A stretch of 64,000 bases of DNA, taken from contig SVNA01000001.1 in the NCBI GenBank assembly GCA_015067145.1, positions 124,001 through 188,000 on the forward strand. Direction: 5' to 3'. The stretch comes from Oscillospiraceae bacterium. GTDB taxonomy: Bacteria; Bacillota; Clostridia; Oscillospirales; Ruminococcaceae. Positions 36,721-45,518 of this stretch are shown here, in pieces (within the stretch, counting starts at the first letter, position 1; every line of letters begins with the position of its first letter). The notes below the pieces were generated by a model. It was not told the origin of the DNA, ran no database searches, and saw only the letters and a list, made by a program, of their open reading frames with translations. Both the position numbers and the translations under genes were made by a program.

Positions 36721-37134
36721 ATGAGTAAAAAGAAAAAGATAATTATTGCTCTGTTTTTCGTTTCTGTTGCTTTTATCGCATTCAGAGCCTTTGTTCCGCA
36801 GTATTTTTTTGATGAAGATATTCACATAGATATTCTTTCTGTTGATATAGTCGACTCCAATGGTATAAGGACAGAAATATCTGACGAAATCGACATCGAA
36901 CATCTTGAACATGTATTACATCTTATGCAGTGCAGCAGAACCAAAAATGCTCCCGGCTCTTATCAGCTTGGTGAAATTGCATATTACATTTATTTAAGTT
37001 ATGATAATACGTACTATCAGATATCCCTTACTGATACCAACGTTTATCATATTTGGAATGTCTATACAACAAGCGGACATAAAATTAAAAATGGTGATGT
37101 GTGGTTTAATATGGTGCATGAGCTTGCCGTTTAG
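36721..37134 (+). CDS. Small secreted or anchored protein, unknown
   Basis: A 137-residue protein not recognised. The start MSKKKKIIIALFFVSVAFIA is a signal anchor (KKKK then about 15 hydrophobic residues); no lipobox cysteine follows. The rest is a small outside domain rich in Ile, Asp and Tyr (HIDILSVDIVDSNGIRTEIS). GAGG lies 8 bases before the ATG. It ends at a bidirectional terminator. No motif supports a function. Confidence 0.65.
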   Translation: MSKKKKIIIALFFVSVAFIAFRAFVPQYFFDEDIHIDILSVDIVDSNGIRTEISDEIDIEHLEHVLHLMQCSRTKNAPGSYQLGEIAYYIYLSYDNTYYQISLTDTNVYHIWNVYTTSGHKIKNGDVWFNMVHELAV

Positions 37135-37142
37135 AGGCAAAC

Positions 37143-37180
37143 AAAAAACCGAGGCTGAATTTTCAGTCTCGGTTAATTTT
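37143..37180 (+). terminator. Bidirectional terminator
   Basis: Stem AACCGAGGCTGAA / TTCAGTCTCGGTT (one G-T pair) with a T-rich tail AATTTTT on the plus strand and TTTTTT on the minus strand. It serves the unknown gene on the plus strand and the EamA gene on the minus strand. Confidence 0.85.
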
Positions 37181-37195
37181 TAGTTCATATCAAAA

Positions 37196-38071
37196 TTATT
37201 CCTGCAGCTGTTTGTCCTTTTTGTGCTGCCAGATTTCGCACAGCATTGCGCCGCCGATAATTACAAACGCACCAGCTATCTGTATTGGTGACATACTTTC
37301 GCTGAGGAAAAATGCAGAGAAGAACAATGTGGAAACAGGGTCCAGGAAGCTGAGCATTGCCACAGAGTATGCAGGCATCTTCTGCAGCGACATAAAGTAC
37401 AGCCAGTAACACACACCTGTGTGGAAAAGGCAGAGTATCGCAAGGAAAACCATACCTTTAAAATCTATGGTGAAGATTTCACCTATAGAGCTTGTCATCA
37501 TTGTGTATGGTATAAGCACAACCGATGCACAGGCAAGCTGAATGAGAGTAACTTCCAGAGCACTGAAGCCTTTAACTTTTTTATTTGTGATGGTTACAGA
37601 AGCATAGAGCACCGCAGACATAAGGCCGAAGATAACACCCTTTGCAGAGCCTACCTCAAAGGACTGCAGGTTTACCATTGCCATACCAATCATTGCTGTT
37701 ACAACACCGATGATTTTTGCATTTGTCAGCTTTTCTTTGAGAACAAAAGAAGAAGCAATGATAACAAAAGCAGGTGCACAGTAGTATGTAAGTGTTGCGA
37801 TGCTTACAGGTACATAGTTGTATGCCTCAAAAAGCAGCACCCAGTTGAAACCTATGGCAAAGCCTGCGTACATAAGATATGGCAGGTATTTTTTAAGGTT
37901 CTGCATATCCATTTTATTTTTCTGCAGTATATATACCACCAGCAGAAACAGGCTGCCCACAAAGGCCCTTGCCAGAGAAATCTGCACACTGGAAAGCGGA
38001 ATATTTTTAACAAAGATACCAAGGGAACCCCAGGTTATCATAGATAAAATCACATAAAGATAGTATTTCAT
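37196..38071 (-). CDS. EamA/DMT-family transporter
   Basis: A 291-residue membrane protein with ten helices in two EamA repeats (about 5-130 and 145-285), of the drug/metabolite transporter superfamily. It starts with MITWGSLGIFVKNIPLSSVQISLARA, seen here as TWGSLGIFVKNIPLSS, typical of this group. Such carriers export amino acids, other metabolites or import them; the substrate cannot be inferred. Convergent with the unknown gene. Confidence 0.87.
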   Translation of the reverse strand: MKYYLYVILSMITWGSLGIFVKNIPLSSVQISLARAFVGSLFLLVVYILQKNKMDMQNLKKYLPYLMYAGFAIGFNWVLLFEAYNYVPVSIATLTYYCAPAFVIIASSFVLKEKLTNAKIIGVVTAMIGMAMVNLQSFEVGSAKGVIFGLMSAVLYASVTITNKKVKGFSALEVTLIQLACASVVLIPYTMMTSSIGEIFTIDFKGMVFLAILCLFHTGVCYWLYFMSLQKMPAYSVAMLSFLDPVSTLFFSAFFLSESMSPIQIAGAFVIIGGAMLCEIWQHKKDKQLQE

Positions 38072-38251
38072 AATTTTTCCCTTTTTTATTATTTGCTATG
38101 AGAAACAGTTTAACATTTATTTTAATTGTTTACAACTGTTTACACAAAAATAACAGTTATATTTTATCTATCTTTTTACTATAAATTTTCACAAAGCTGC
38201 TGTATAATATTTATAATAAAACAGTTTAGTGGTAAGAATGGAGGTCGTAAT

Positions 38252-39847
38252 ATGAAACTTACTTTTTTAGGTGCTTGCCACGAGGTTACCGGCAGTCTGA
38301 TTTTACTTGAAGCTGCAGATAAAAAAATTGTTATCGACTGTGGTATGGAACAGGGCAAAGATGTTTTTGAAAACGTTGAACTGCCAATTGCGGCAGGAGA
38401 GATTGACTATCTACTTTTAACCCATGCACACATTGACCATTCCGGCCATATTCCTCTTCTTGTTAAACGCGGTTTTAAAGGCGAAATTCATTCCACAGAT
38501 TCCACAATGGACCTGTGTAATATAATGCTGCGTGACTCTGCACATATTCAGGAATCAGAAGCTGAATGGCAGAACAGAAAAAACAAACGTGCAGGTAAAG
38601 AATCATTTGAACCTCTTTACACAACCGATGATGCAGTTGCAGCACTGGAAATGTTTGTGCCGCACACATATATGGAAAAATTCAGTCTGTGTGAAGGCGT
38701 TGATGTAAACTTTGTTGATGCTGGCCATCTGCTCGGCTCCTCTTCCATTGAGGTGTGGGTGACCGAAAACGGTGTTACAAAGAAAATTGTATTCTCCGGA
38801 GATATAGGCAACATCAATCAGCCTATCATCAACGACCCTCAGTACATTGATACTGCTGACTTTGTTGTTATGGAATCCACATACGGCAACCGCAATCACG
38901 GCGAAACACCTGACTATATAAAATCCCTTGCAGAAATCCTCAACCGCACATTTGCCCGTGGCGGCAATGTGGTTATTCCGTCCTTTGCTGTTGGCAGAAC
39001 TCAGGAAATGCTCTATTTCTTCCGTGAAATAAAGGAAAAAGGACTTGTTACACCCGCCAATTTCACCGTTTATATCGACAGTCCTCTTGCTATCGAAGCA
39101 ACAAATGTATTCAAAGCCGGTACACCTGATTTCTTTGACAAGGAAATGAACGAACTGCTGGAACGCGGGGCAAACCCTCTGCAGTTTGACGGACTTAAGG
39201 TTGCTGTTTCCGCCGACGAATCCAAGCTTATCAACTTTGATGAAGCTCCAAAGGTTATCATATCCGCCAGCGGTATGTGTGAAGCAGGTCGTATCCGTCA
39301 CCACCTCAAGCACAATCTGTGGAGACCGGAAAGCACAGTTCTCTTTGTTGGCTATCAGGCGGTCAACAGCCTTGGCAGAAAAATATATGACGGTGCACCT
39401 ACCGTTAAACTGTTCAACGAAACAATCGATGTTAAAGCAGAAATCCTTCACCTTGACGGTATAAGCGGCCATGCAGACAACAACGGCTTGCTGCGTTGGG
39501 TAGAAGCTATACAGAACAAACCTCAGAAAGTTTTTGTTGTTCACGGTGACGACGATGCTGTAAACGATTTCACACAGCAACTGGTTGACAGAGGCTTTGA
39601 TGCAACCGCCCCGTATTCCGGTGCAGTTTATGACCTTGTGGCTGACAAATACGAAATTGTTGCAGACCCTGTCGCTATCATCAAAAAATCTGCCGCAACT
39701 GTCCGTGCAGACAATGTATTCAGCAAGCTTGTTGAAGCAGGCAAACGTCTCACTGCTGTTATCCAGCGTAACAAAGGCGGTGCAAACAAGGACCTTGCAA
39801 AATTCACCAGCCAGATTGAAGCACTCTGCGACAAATGGGACAGATAA
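38252..39847 (+). CDS. MBL-fold beta-CASP nuclease-like protein
   Basis: A 531-residue metallo-beta-lactamase protein of the CPSF/YSH1 beta-CASP type, likely acting on RNA. Zn ligands are in THAHIDHSGH (H58, H60, D62, H63); later ones in DAGHLLGSSS and VVMESTYGNR. The beta-CASP insert (~210-420) contains PSFAVGRTQEML; the RMMBL part includes SGMCEAGRIRHHL and DGISGHADNNGLL. GGAGG precedes the ATG at 38252. Distinct from RNase J by length and layout. Substrate unknown. Confidence 0.87.
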   Translation: MKLTFLGACHEVTGSLILLEAADKKIVIDCGMEQGKDVFENVELPIAAGEIDYLLLTHAHIDHSGHIPLLVKRGFKGEIHSTDSTMDLCNIMLRDSAHIQESEAEWQNRKNKRAGKESFEPLYTTDDAVAALEMFVPHTYMEKFSLCEGVDVNFVDAGHLLGSSSIEVWVTENGVTKKIVFSGDIGNINQPIINDPQYIDTADFVVMESTYGNRNHGETPDYIKSLAEILNRTFARGGNVVIPSFAVGRTQEMLYFFREIKEKGLVTPANFTVYIDSPLAIEATNVFKAGTPDFFDKEMNELLERGANPLQFDGLKVAVSADESKLINFDEAPKVIISASGMCEAGRIRHHLKHNLWRPESTVLFVGYQAVNSLGRKIYDGAPTVKLFNETIDVKAEILHLDGISGHADNNGLLRWVEAIQNKPQKVFVVHGDDDAVNDFTQQLVDRGFDATAPYSGAVYDLVADKYEIVADPVAIIKKSAATVRADNVFSKLVEAGKRLTAVIQRNKGGANKDLAKFTSQIEALCDKWDR

Positions 39848-39863
39848 TGTTATATTCAGTTAT

Positions 39864-39893
39864 AAAAGCAGGTATCATAAGATGCCTGCTTTT
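39864..39893 (+). terminator. Terminator of the MBL gene
   Basis: Stem AAAAGCAGGTATC / GATGCCTGCTTTT with a 4-base loop, 16 bases after the stop; the T run (TTTT) belongs to the stem. Confidence 0.7.
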
Positions 39894-39905
39894 ATGCTGT
39901 CTGTA

Positions 39906-39941
39906 GAAAAACCGGTATCCCTTTTTCTGAGATACCGGTTT
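39906..39941 (-). terminator. Terminator of the nitroreductase gene
   Basis: Perfect 11-bp arms AAACCGGTATC and GATACCGGTTT; on the minus strand it ends in TTTTTC. It lies 14 bases beyond the nitroreductase stop. Confidence 0.82.
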
Positions 39942-39954
39942 CTATTTGCTTATG

Positions 39955-40683
39955 TTAAATTTCAAAACTGCCGATATAAAGATTGCCTTTCTGTGCAGGT
40001 GCCTTTTCTGCAGTGAAATATCTGAATTTATCTGCATTTTCAAGATAAATATGTGCAAGGGATATGCCAACATCCATCTTGTTCATATCGCCCAGAAACT
40101 GTTTGCGGAAAAAACGTTCCATACAGTAGGTGTGAATTATTTTATCTTCGTGAATAAAATACCATGGCTGACTGTTAACTGCACTTGGTGCAAGACGGGC
40201 ACATTCCAGTCTTTCATCTGCTATATCAGAAATCTCCGCAAGAGTTTTTCGTTTAAATTCTTCTGTGCTGTTACGATAATCTTCTTTTGATTTGCCAAAA
40301 GCAATCATCATAACACATTCCATGCCGCTGTGGTCTGTAAACTCCTCCCCTGCTTCGTTTACAATCTTGCCCATACCCAGCCAGCAGGTGCCAAGACCTA
40401 TGCTCTGCATATATAAATCCACCTGCTGAAACACAAAGCCGAGGTTTACAAGAGCTTCGGTATTTCTTTCGGCATATATGGCAATATTGTGCGGTGCTCT
40501 CCACGGGAGAATACATTTTATCTTTTCGGGGCCGATTATCTCCCATGAAAGTTTTTCCTGAGGATAAAGGCGTTTTGCGTCTCTGGTAAAATCCTCTATC
40601 TGACGAAGCGTGTTTACATCCAGCTGTTCGCTGCTATAGCTGCGGAAGGATTTGCGGTGATAAATCATATCTTTAAGTTCCAT
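39955..40683 (-). CDS. Nitroreductase-family FMN oxidoreductase
   Basis: A 242-residue protein with the nitroreductase start (MELKDMIYHRKSFRSYSSEQ) and the central IGLGTCWLGMG motif. The later half has a partly repeated fold (RLECARLAPSAVNSQPWYF), as in the TM1586-like group of tandem-half nitroreductases. FMN- and NAD(P)H-dependent activity is from the family; the natural substrate is unknown. It stands alone, 20 bases from azlD. Confidence 0.85.
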   Translation of the reverse strand: MELKDMIYHRKSFRSYSSEQLDVNTLRQIEDFTRDAKRLYPQEKLSWEIIGPEKIKCILPWRAPHNIAIYAERNTEALVNLGFVFQQVDLYMQSIGLGTCWLGMGKIVNEAGEEFTDHSGMECVMMIAFGKSKEDYRNSTEEFKRKTLAEISDIADERLECARLAPSAVNSQPWYFIHEDKIIHTYCMERFFRKQFLGDMNKMDVGISLAHIYLENADKFRYFTAEKAPAQKGNLYIGSFEI

Positions 40684-40703
40684 AAATCTACTCCTTTATG
40701 TAT

Positions 40704-41030
40704 TTAAAATATCATCTGAACAAGTATCATATACGCCACTGTGCCGCCTGCAATGGAGATGAGTATCTGTCTTTTCCACAGATGCAGACCTCCAGTTATA
40801 AGTATAGCAATAATTTCAGGCAGGCCGTGACTGCCGCTTAAAAACTGTACATTTTTAAGGCAGTACACTATCAGCATGCTGAAGATTGCCGCAGGCAGTG
40901 CGTTGCCAAGATACTGTACAAACTTTGGTGCTTCTTTGTTTTCTCTGAAAATCAAAAAAGGCAAAAAGCGTGTAAGCATTGTTCCGATGGTAAGCAAAGT
41001 AATTGAAATTAATATCTGTGTGTTTGTCAT
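40704..41030 (-). CDS. azlD: AzlD, branched-chain amino acid exporter small subunit
   Basis: A 108-residue, four-helix protein of the AzlD family, which partners AzlC to export branched-chain amino acids or similar compounds. It has TMLTRFLPFLIF, the family's early motif, and QYLGNALPAAIFSMLIVYCLK. I start at 41030 with GAAGAGG 10 bases upstream; an ATG three codons earlier abuts that site. Stop of the AzlC fusion is 5 bases upstream of this ATG, so they form one unit. Confidence 0.88.
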   Translation of the reverse strand: MTNTQILISITLLTIGTMLTRFLPFLIFRENKEAPKFVQYLGNALPAAIFSMLIVYCLKNVQFLSGSHGLPEIIAILITGGLHLWKRQILISIAGGTVAYMILVQMIF

Positions 41031-41035
41031 AACAA

Positions 41036-42277
41036 TCATGCCTCTTCACCCACCTTTTCTATAGGTTTACGGAAGATTCCAAGCAAAAACAGTATACACA
41101 GCATTGTCGGTATAAGGAAGCTGTCTGCACCGAAAATCGTGAGACATGCAACTGAAGCCGCCATACCGATAATTGCCGAATGATGTTTTTTATCTTTCAG
41201 CCACTGTTCGATAAATATAACCACAAACATAGCTGTCATGGCAAAATCAAGGCCTTCAGTATTAAAGGTGATAAAATTACCGATAACTGCACCGATTGCT
41301 GTGCCTCCAATCCAGTATGCCCAGTCCAGCAGTGTTACCCACAGCATAAACCATGGCCTGTCCACATCTTTGGGCGGCTCGGTTGAACAGTTGATGGAAA
41401 ATGTTTCATCGCTCATACCGAAAATAAGGAAAAACTTTTTCCAGCCTGTATTTTTATATCGGCCAATCATTGTTATTCCGTAAAACAGATGCCTTGCCTG
41501 TACAACAAGTGCCACCGCCAGCACCTCCACAGGTGCAAAGGCAGAAAGCAGCATTGCAACCGCCGCAAACTGCAGAGAACCGCCATAAACGGCAATACTG
41601 ATAAGTATAGGACACCATGCGGGAAAACCCGATACAGTCATAAGCACGCCGTAGGATATACCCAGAAATGTAAAGCCTGTAAAAACAGGAATTGTATATG
41701 GGAAAGCTGTTTTCAGTGCATTTATAATAACATTATTTTTTTCTGATGAAGCATTATTGAATGTTTCTTTTTTCAGATGTTCTCTGATAAGCGCAATCTT
41801 CTCTGTATCTTTTTTATTACGCACATCTTTTCTGTAGCCATCTTTTGACGATGCAGTGTAAACTTTTAAATACTGTTGCAATGTCAAAAGTCTGAAATCA
41901 ATACCATCTGCTGTCTCTTTACCGATTTCATTGGCAGAAATATCTGCAAATGTTTCCAGTTCTTCTATAGATGCATACGAATAATGAACCTCATCTTTTT
42001 CAAAAGTATGTTCATGCTCGTCAGCAAGTGTATAACCGTTGTTTTCAAGAACATCACGGAAATCATCCCATTTTCCTGTTAAAAACACCTGTGGTATCAA
42101 AATATCAACATCATCTGCATTCAGATTTTCTCCTGTTAGATATTCCAGTCCCAATGAACCATACAGAAGAGGTATTATTTCAAATTTTTCTGACAATAGT
42201 GTAGCATTTTCCAGAAACAGTTGTTTTTTATCCATATTACTTGTTTTATTTTTTATATCTGAAAGTTCAGCTTTCAA
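41036..42277 (-). CDS. azlC: Nucleotidyltransferase-like domain fused to AzlC transporter
   Basis: A 413-residue fusion. Residues ~15-165 look like a nucleotidyltransferase-like domain: GS at 40-41 in LLYGSLGLEYLTGE and a D-V-D (56-58) in NADDVDILIP, the GS...DxD layout of that fold, followed by GIDFRLLTLQQYLKVY and a basic tail. Residues ~184-413 are a complete AzlC permease (PYTIPVFTGFTFLGISYGVL, QARHLFYGITMIGRYK, GMSDETFS). There is no internal start for AzlC and no frameshift. Starts at TTG 42277 with AGAAGGTG upstream. Normal AzlC is ~230 residues. The role of the front domain is unknown. Confidence 0.85.
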   Translation of the reverse strand: MKAELSDIKNKTSNMDKKQLFLENATLLSEKFEIIPLLYGSLGLEYLTGENLNADDVDILIPQVFLTGKWDDFRDVLENNGYTLADEHEHTFEKDEVHYSYASIEELETFADISANEIGKETADGIDFRLLTLQQYLKVYTASSKDGYRKDVRNKKDTEKIALIREHLKKETFNNASSEKNNVIINALKTAFPYTIPVFTGFTFLGISYGVLMTVSGFPAWCPILISIAVYGGSLQFAAVAMLLSAFAPVEVLAVALVVQARHLFYGITMIGRYKNTGWKKFFLIFGMSDETFSINCSTEPPKDVDRPWFMLWVTLLDWAYWIGGTAIGAVIGNFITFNTEGLDFAMTAMFVVIFIEQWLKDKKHHSAIIGMAASVACLTIFGADSFLIPTMLCILFLLGIFRKPIEKVGEEA

Positions 42278-42313
42278 TTAAGTTTCACCTTCTTAAAAAT
42301 TACTTTATAACCA

Positions 42314-42349
42314 AATCTATCCCCACATTATCTACTGCGGGGATAGGTT
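42314..42349 (-). terminator. Terminator of the ABC-F gene
   Basis: Stem CTATCCCC / GGGGATAG, extended by flanking A-T pairs, 20 bases after the ABC-F stop; weak T tail on the minus strand (ATTTGGTT). It separates ABC-F from the AzlC unit. Confidence 0.55.
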
Positions 42350-42369
42350 TATTTTCGTAGCAACAGACT

Positions 42370-43968
42370 TTATTTATTTGCCTGTTTGTATTCAAGGTAT
42401 TCGTCGTAGGTCATAAGTTTGTCCACGATGGAGCCGTCTTCTTTGATTTCGATAATACGGTTTGCAATAGTTTCAATAAACTGATGGTCGTGGCTGGAGA
42501 ACAGTACAGTGCCTTTAAAGTCTGCGATACCGTTGTTAACCGCTGTGATGGATTCAAGGTCAAGGTGGTTGGTAGGCTGGTCAAGCATGATAACGTTTGC
42601 TTCCTTCATCATCATACGGGACAGCATACATCTAACCTTTTCACCACCGGAGAGAACATTTACCTTTTTGTAAACATCGTCACCGCTGAACAGCATACGT
42701 CCAAGGAAGCCTCTGAGGAAGCTTTCTGTCTGGTCTTTTGAGTACTGACGCAGCCATTCAACAAGGTTCATATCGTTGCCTTCAAAGAACTCTGTGTTGT
42801 CTTTTGGGAAATAGCTGCGGGAGGTACTTACACCCCATTTGATAAAACCGCTGTCCGGAGTGAGTTCTTCATTGAGGACTTTGAACAAAGCTGTCTGGCC
42901 TGCCTCGTTATCACCTACAAGGGCAATTTTATCGAGACGGTTGATGTAGAAAGATACATTGTCCAGCACCTTTACGCCGTCGATTGTTACTGTAAGGTCA
43001 CGCACCTCAAGAACATCCTTGCCTACTTCTCTGTCCTGTACAAAGTTTACAAAAGGATATTTACGGCTGGATGCAGGCATCTCTTCCAGCTGGATGTTGT
43101 CAAGAATTTTCTTTCTTGATGTAGCCTGTTTGGATTTGGATTTGTTTGCGGAGAATCGACGGATAAATTCTTCCAGCTGTTTGATTTTTTCTTCTTTTTT
43201 CTTGTTCTGGTTTTTGATAAGCTGGTTCATCAGCTGGCTGGATTCGTACCAGAAGTCGTAGTTGCCTGCATACATCTTAACCTTGTTGTAATCGATATCA
43301 ACAGTGTGTGTACATACAGCATTGAGGAAGTGACGGTCATGGGATACAACCAATACTGTACCCGGGAAATCGATAATAAACTCTTCCAGCCATGCGATAG
43401 CTTCGATATCAAGATGGTTGGTAGGTTCGTCCAGAAGAATAATGCTTGGCTTGCCGAAAAGTGCCTTTGCAAGCAGAACCTTAACCTTGTCTCTACCATT
43501 AAGGTTTTTCATCTGTGTGTAGTGGAACTCTTTGTCCACACCCAGACCGTTGAGCAGCTGAAGAACCTCTGTTTCTGCTTCCCATCCGTCCAGCTCAGCA
43601 AATTCGCCCTCAAGCTCTGCTGCACGTTCGCCGTCTTCTTCGCTGAAATCAGGTTTGTTGTAGAGCTCATCCTTTTCTTTCATAATTTCGTAAAGACGTG
43701 GATTGCCCATAATAACAACATCTGTCACATAATATTCGTCAAATTTAAAGTGGTCCTGTTCCAGAACAGACATTCTTGCATTTTTATCAAGAAAAATTTC
43801 GCCCTTTGTTGGCTCACGCTGGCCTGAGAGGAATTTGAGCAGTGTGGATTTACCTGCACCGTTTGCCCCGATGATACCATAGCAGTTACCCTCTTTAAAA
43901 TCAAGGTTAACGTCTTTAAACAAAGTCTGTCCATCAAACTCATGTGTAAGGTCTTTAACTGATAACAT
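42370..43968 (-). CDS. ABC-F family ATPase (YkpA/YbiT-like)
   Basis: A 532-residue soluble protein with two ATPase domains and no membrane part, of the ABC-F translation-factor family. First Walker A GANGAGKSTLLKFL; second P-loop GDNEAGQTALFKVL, which has Q in place of the lysine; Walker B LLDEPTNHLDIEAIA and MLDQPTNHLDLESI; linker ~245-300 rich in Lys/Arg/Glu. The first signature is LNGRDK instead of LSGGE, the second LSGGEKVR. Such front-site variants occur in YbiT-type proteins. AAGGAG sits 7 bases before the ATG at 43968. Confidence 0.9.
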   Translation of the reverse strand: MLSVKDLTHEFDGQTLFKDVNLDFKEGNCYGIIGANGAGKSTLLKFLSGQREPTKGEIFLDKNARMSVLEQDHFKFDEYYVTDVVIMGNPRLYEIMKEKDELYNKPDFSEEDGERAAELEGEFAELDGWEAETEVLQLLNGLGVDKEFHYTQMKNLNGRDKVKVLLAKALFGKPSIILLDEPTNHLDIEAIAWLEEFIIDFPGTVLVVSHDRHFLNAVCTHTVDIDYNKVKMYAGNYDFWYESSQLMNQLIKNQNKKKEEKIKQLEEFIRRFSANKSKSKQATSRKKILDNIQLEEMPASSRKYPFVNFVQDREVGKDVLEVRDLTVTIDGVKVLDNVSFYINRLDKIALVGDNEAGQTALFKVLNEELTPDSGFIKWGVSTSRSYFPKDNTEFFEGNDMNLVEWLRQYSKDQTESFLRGFLGRMLFSGDDVYKKVNVLSGGEKVRCMLSRMMMKEANVIMLDQPTNHLDLESITAVNNGIADFKGTVLFSSHDHQFIETIANRIIEIKEDGSIVDKLMTYDEYLEYKQANK

Positions 43969-44329
43969 TATTTTCTCCTTATTGATTGGAATATACATAA
44001 ACTTAATTTTTTAACACAATTATACATTTAACATTTTCTCAAATAGAAGTGAAAAAGTCAACCGATTTTTGATATCATCCTTTCACTTTAATATTTGCCG
44101 GATAAAGCCTTGTCAGATTTGCCAAATATTGAAAGAAACAGAAAAATATGATAAAGTGAACTGAAATATAATATGAAAAATTATCAGTGTCAATAATTAC
44201 ACTGTCAAACGAATACTGTTACCTGTTCTATTTGTTTTGATTAATATATGTATATATCTTCATTGTATTTTATTGTTTCTTTTGATATCATGTTTTTATT
44301 CAGTATATTATTTAGTGAGGATTTGAGTT
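43969..44329. other. AT-rich intergenic region, divergent promoters
   Basis: 361 bases between two divergent genes. A pair of arms AAGTGAAA (44047-44054) and TTTCACTT (44081-44088) forms an inverted repeat with a 26-base centre, and AAAGTGAA recurs near 44153. No gene or RNA fold is convincing. Confidence 0.5.
44282..44309 (+). promoter_or_regulatory. Candidate promoter of the GNAT gene
   Basis: TTGATA, a 16-base spacer and TATATT, placing the start about 15 bases before the ATG. Confidence 0.45.
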
Positions 44330-45448
44330 ATGTTTAACTATAGAAACGCTAAAAAAGAAGAATATTATGAATTTGTAGATTTGATAAACTATGTATTCAA
44401 GGTGGATTTTGAAAAAGTTCTGCCTAAGACGTTCAACAAAAACTATGGTTTTCAGGATATTACAAAAGTTGCAGAAGATGAAAACAGTAAATTGATTGCG
44501 GGGGTATGTGTATTACCGCAGCAGATTACTATTGGGGAAAATTCACTGAATACAAACTTTCTTGGCGGAGTTGCTGTTCACCCAAGGCACAGGGGCGAAA
44601 ATCACATGAAAGTCCTTGTAAACATGTGGCTTGATGAGATGAAAGACAGCTGTGATATGAGCATACTTACAGGTTTGCGTCAGAGATATGAGTATTTTGG
44701 ATATACACCTGGCGGTATTCAGTGGGAATATATGCTGGATATCCACAATATAAAACATGCTCTTAAAAACATCAGCAGTGAGGAGATTACCTTTAAACCA
44801 TTGGCAGAAACAGATGGCGGATTCGAGTTTGCAGCAAAATTCAATAATGGTAAAGAAGTTAATGTTTACAGAGATGTTGACAGTGCGGACAAAATAATGG
44901 TTTCCTACCGTCAGCATCCCTTTGGCGTGTTTAAAAACGGAAATATCATAGGGTATCTGCTGACCAGCCTGAACAGAGAAGAAATCAGCGAGTTTGTTCT
45001 GTGTGATTATAAAGATACAAAAAAAGTTTTAAAAGCATATTTTGAATTCTTTAAAACAGAAAAAGCAACAGTAATTCTGCCTGACTATGAAAAAGAACTT
45101 CACAGAGAACTTGGCGATTTTGCTGAAAGCTATACAACAGGGCCTTGCTGCAGCTTTAATATCTTCAACTTTGCAAATGTTGTCAGAGCATATCTCGAAC
45201 TGAAAAATAAAAATGATAAATTGAGTTATGGCAGACTCTCTGCTGTTATGGATAACCAGCCGATAACAATAACAGTAGACGAGAACGGTGTTACAGTAGA
45301 AAACAAAGCGGTTGAAAACGCTGTTGTGCTGGATAAGCTTGAAGCTCAGAATCTGCTGCTTACACATGCAGGCAGATATATGGATGTTGATGTGCCAAAT
45401 GACTGGTTTCCCCTGCCCTTGTTCTGTCACCGTGCAGACCGTTTTTAA
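44330..45448 (+). CDS. Eis-like GNAT acetyltransferase
   Basis: A 372-residue acetyltransferase with an N-terminal GNAT fold; the CoA pyrophosphate loop is VAVHPRHRGENHM at 81-93. The second half looks like another GNAT domain and a C-terminal SCP2-like domain (about 285-370), the layout of Eis-type proteins. Eis enzymes acetylate amines, including aminoglycosides, but many homologues have unknown substrates, so resistance should not be assumed. GTGAGG precedes the ATG. Single-gene unit. Confidence 0.82.
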   Translation: MFNYRNAKKEEYYEFVDLINYVFKVDFEKVLPKTFNKNYGFQDITKVAEDENSKLIAGVCVLPQQITIGENSLNTNFLGGVAVHPRHRGENHMKVLVNMWLDEMKDSCDMSILTGLRQRYEYFGYTPGGIQWEYMLDIHNIKHALKNISSEEITFKPLAETDGGFEFAAKFNNGKEVNVYRDVDSADKIMVSYRQHPFGVFKNGNIIGYLLTSLNREEISEFVLCDYKDTKKVLKAYFEFFKTEKATVILPDYEKELHRELGDFAESYTTGPCCSFNIFNFANVVRAYLELKNKNDKLSYGRLSAVMDNQPITITVDENGVTVENKAVENAVVLDKLEAQNLLLTHAGRYMDVDVPNDWFPLPLFCHRADRF

Positions 45449-45464
45449 TCCAAATCAATATAAT

Positions 45465-45505
45465 AACTCCGGACCTATCACAGCGATAAGTCCGGAGTTT
45501 TGTTT
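45465..45505 (+). terminator. Terminator between GNAT and TSUP genes
   Basis: Perfect 10-bp arms AACTCCGGAC and GTCCGGAGTT with a 15-base loop partly paired; tail TTTTG on the plus strand. It serves the GNAT gene and may also end the convergent transporter. Confidence 0.8.
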
Positions 45506-45518
45506 GTATAAACAATAA

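Noticed and set aside
38603..39580. 325-codon minus-strand frame opposite the MBL nuclease
   Set aside because: Shadow frame; the plus strand has the metal-binding motifs and ribosome site.
44330..45448. Eis-like acetyltransferase as an aminoglycoside resistance gene
   Set aside because: Only the fold supports it; most Eis-like proteins have no shown resistance role and no mobile element is near.
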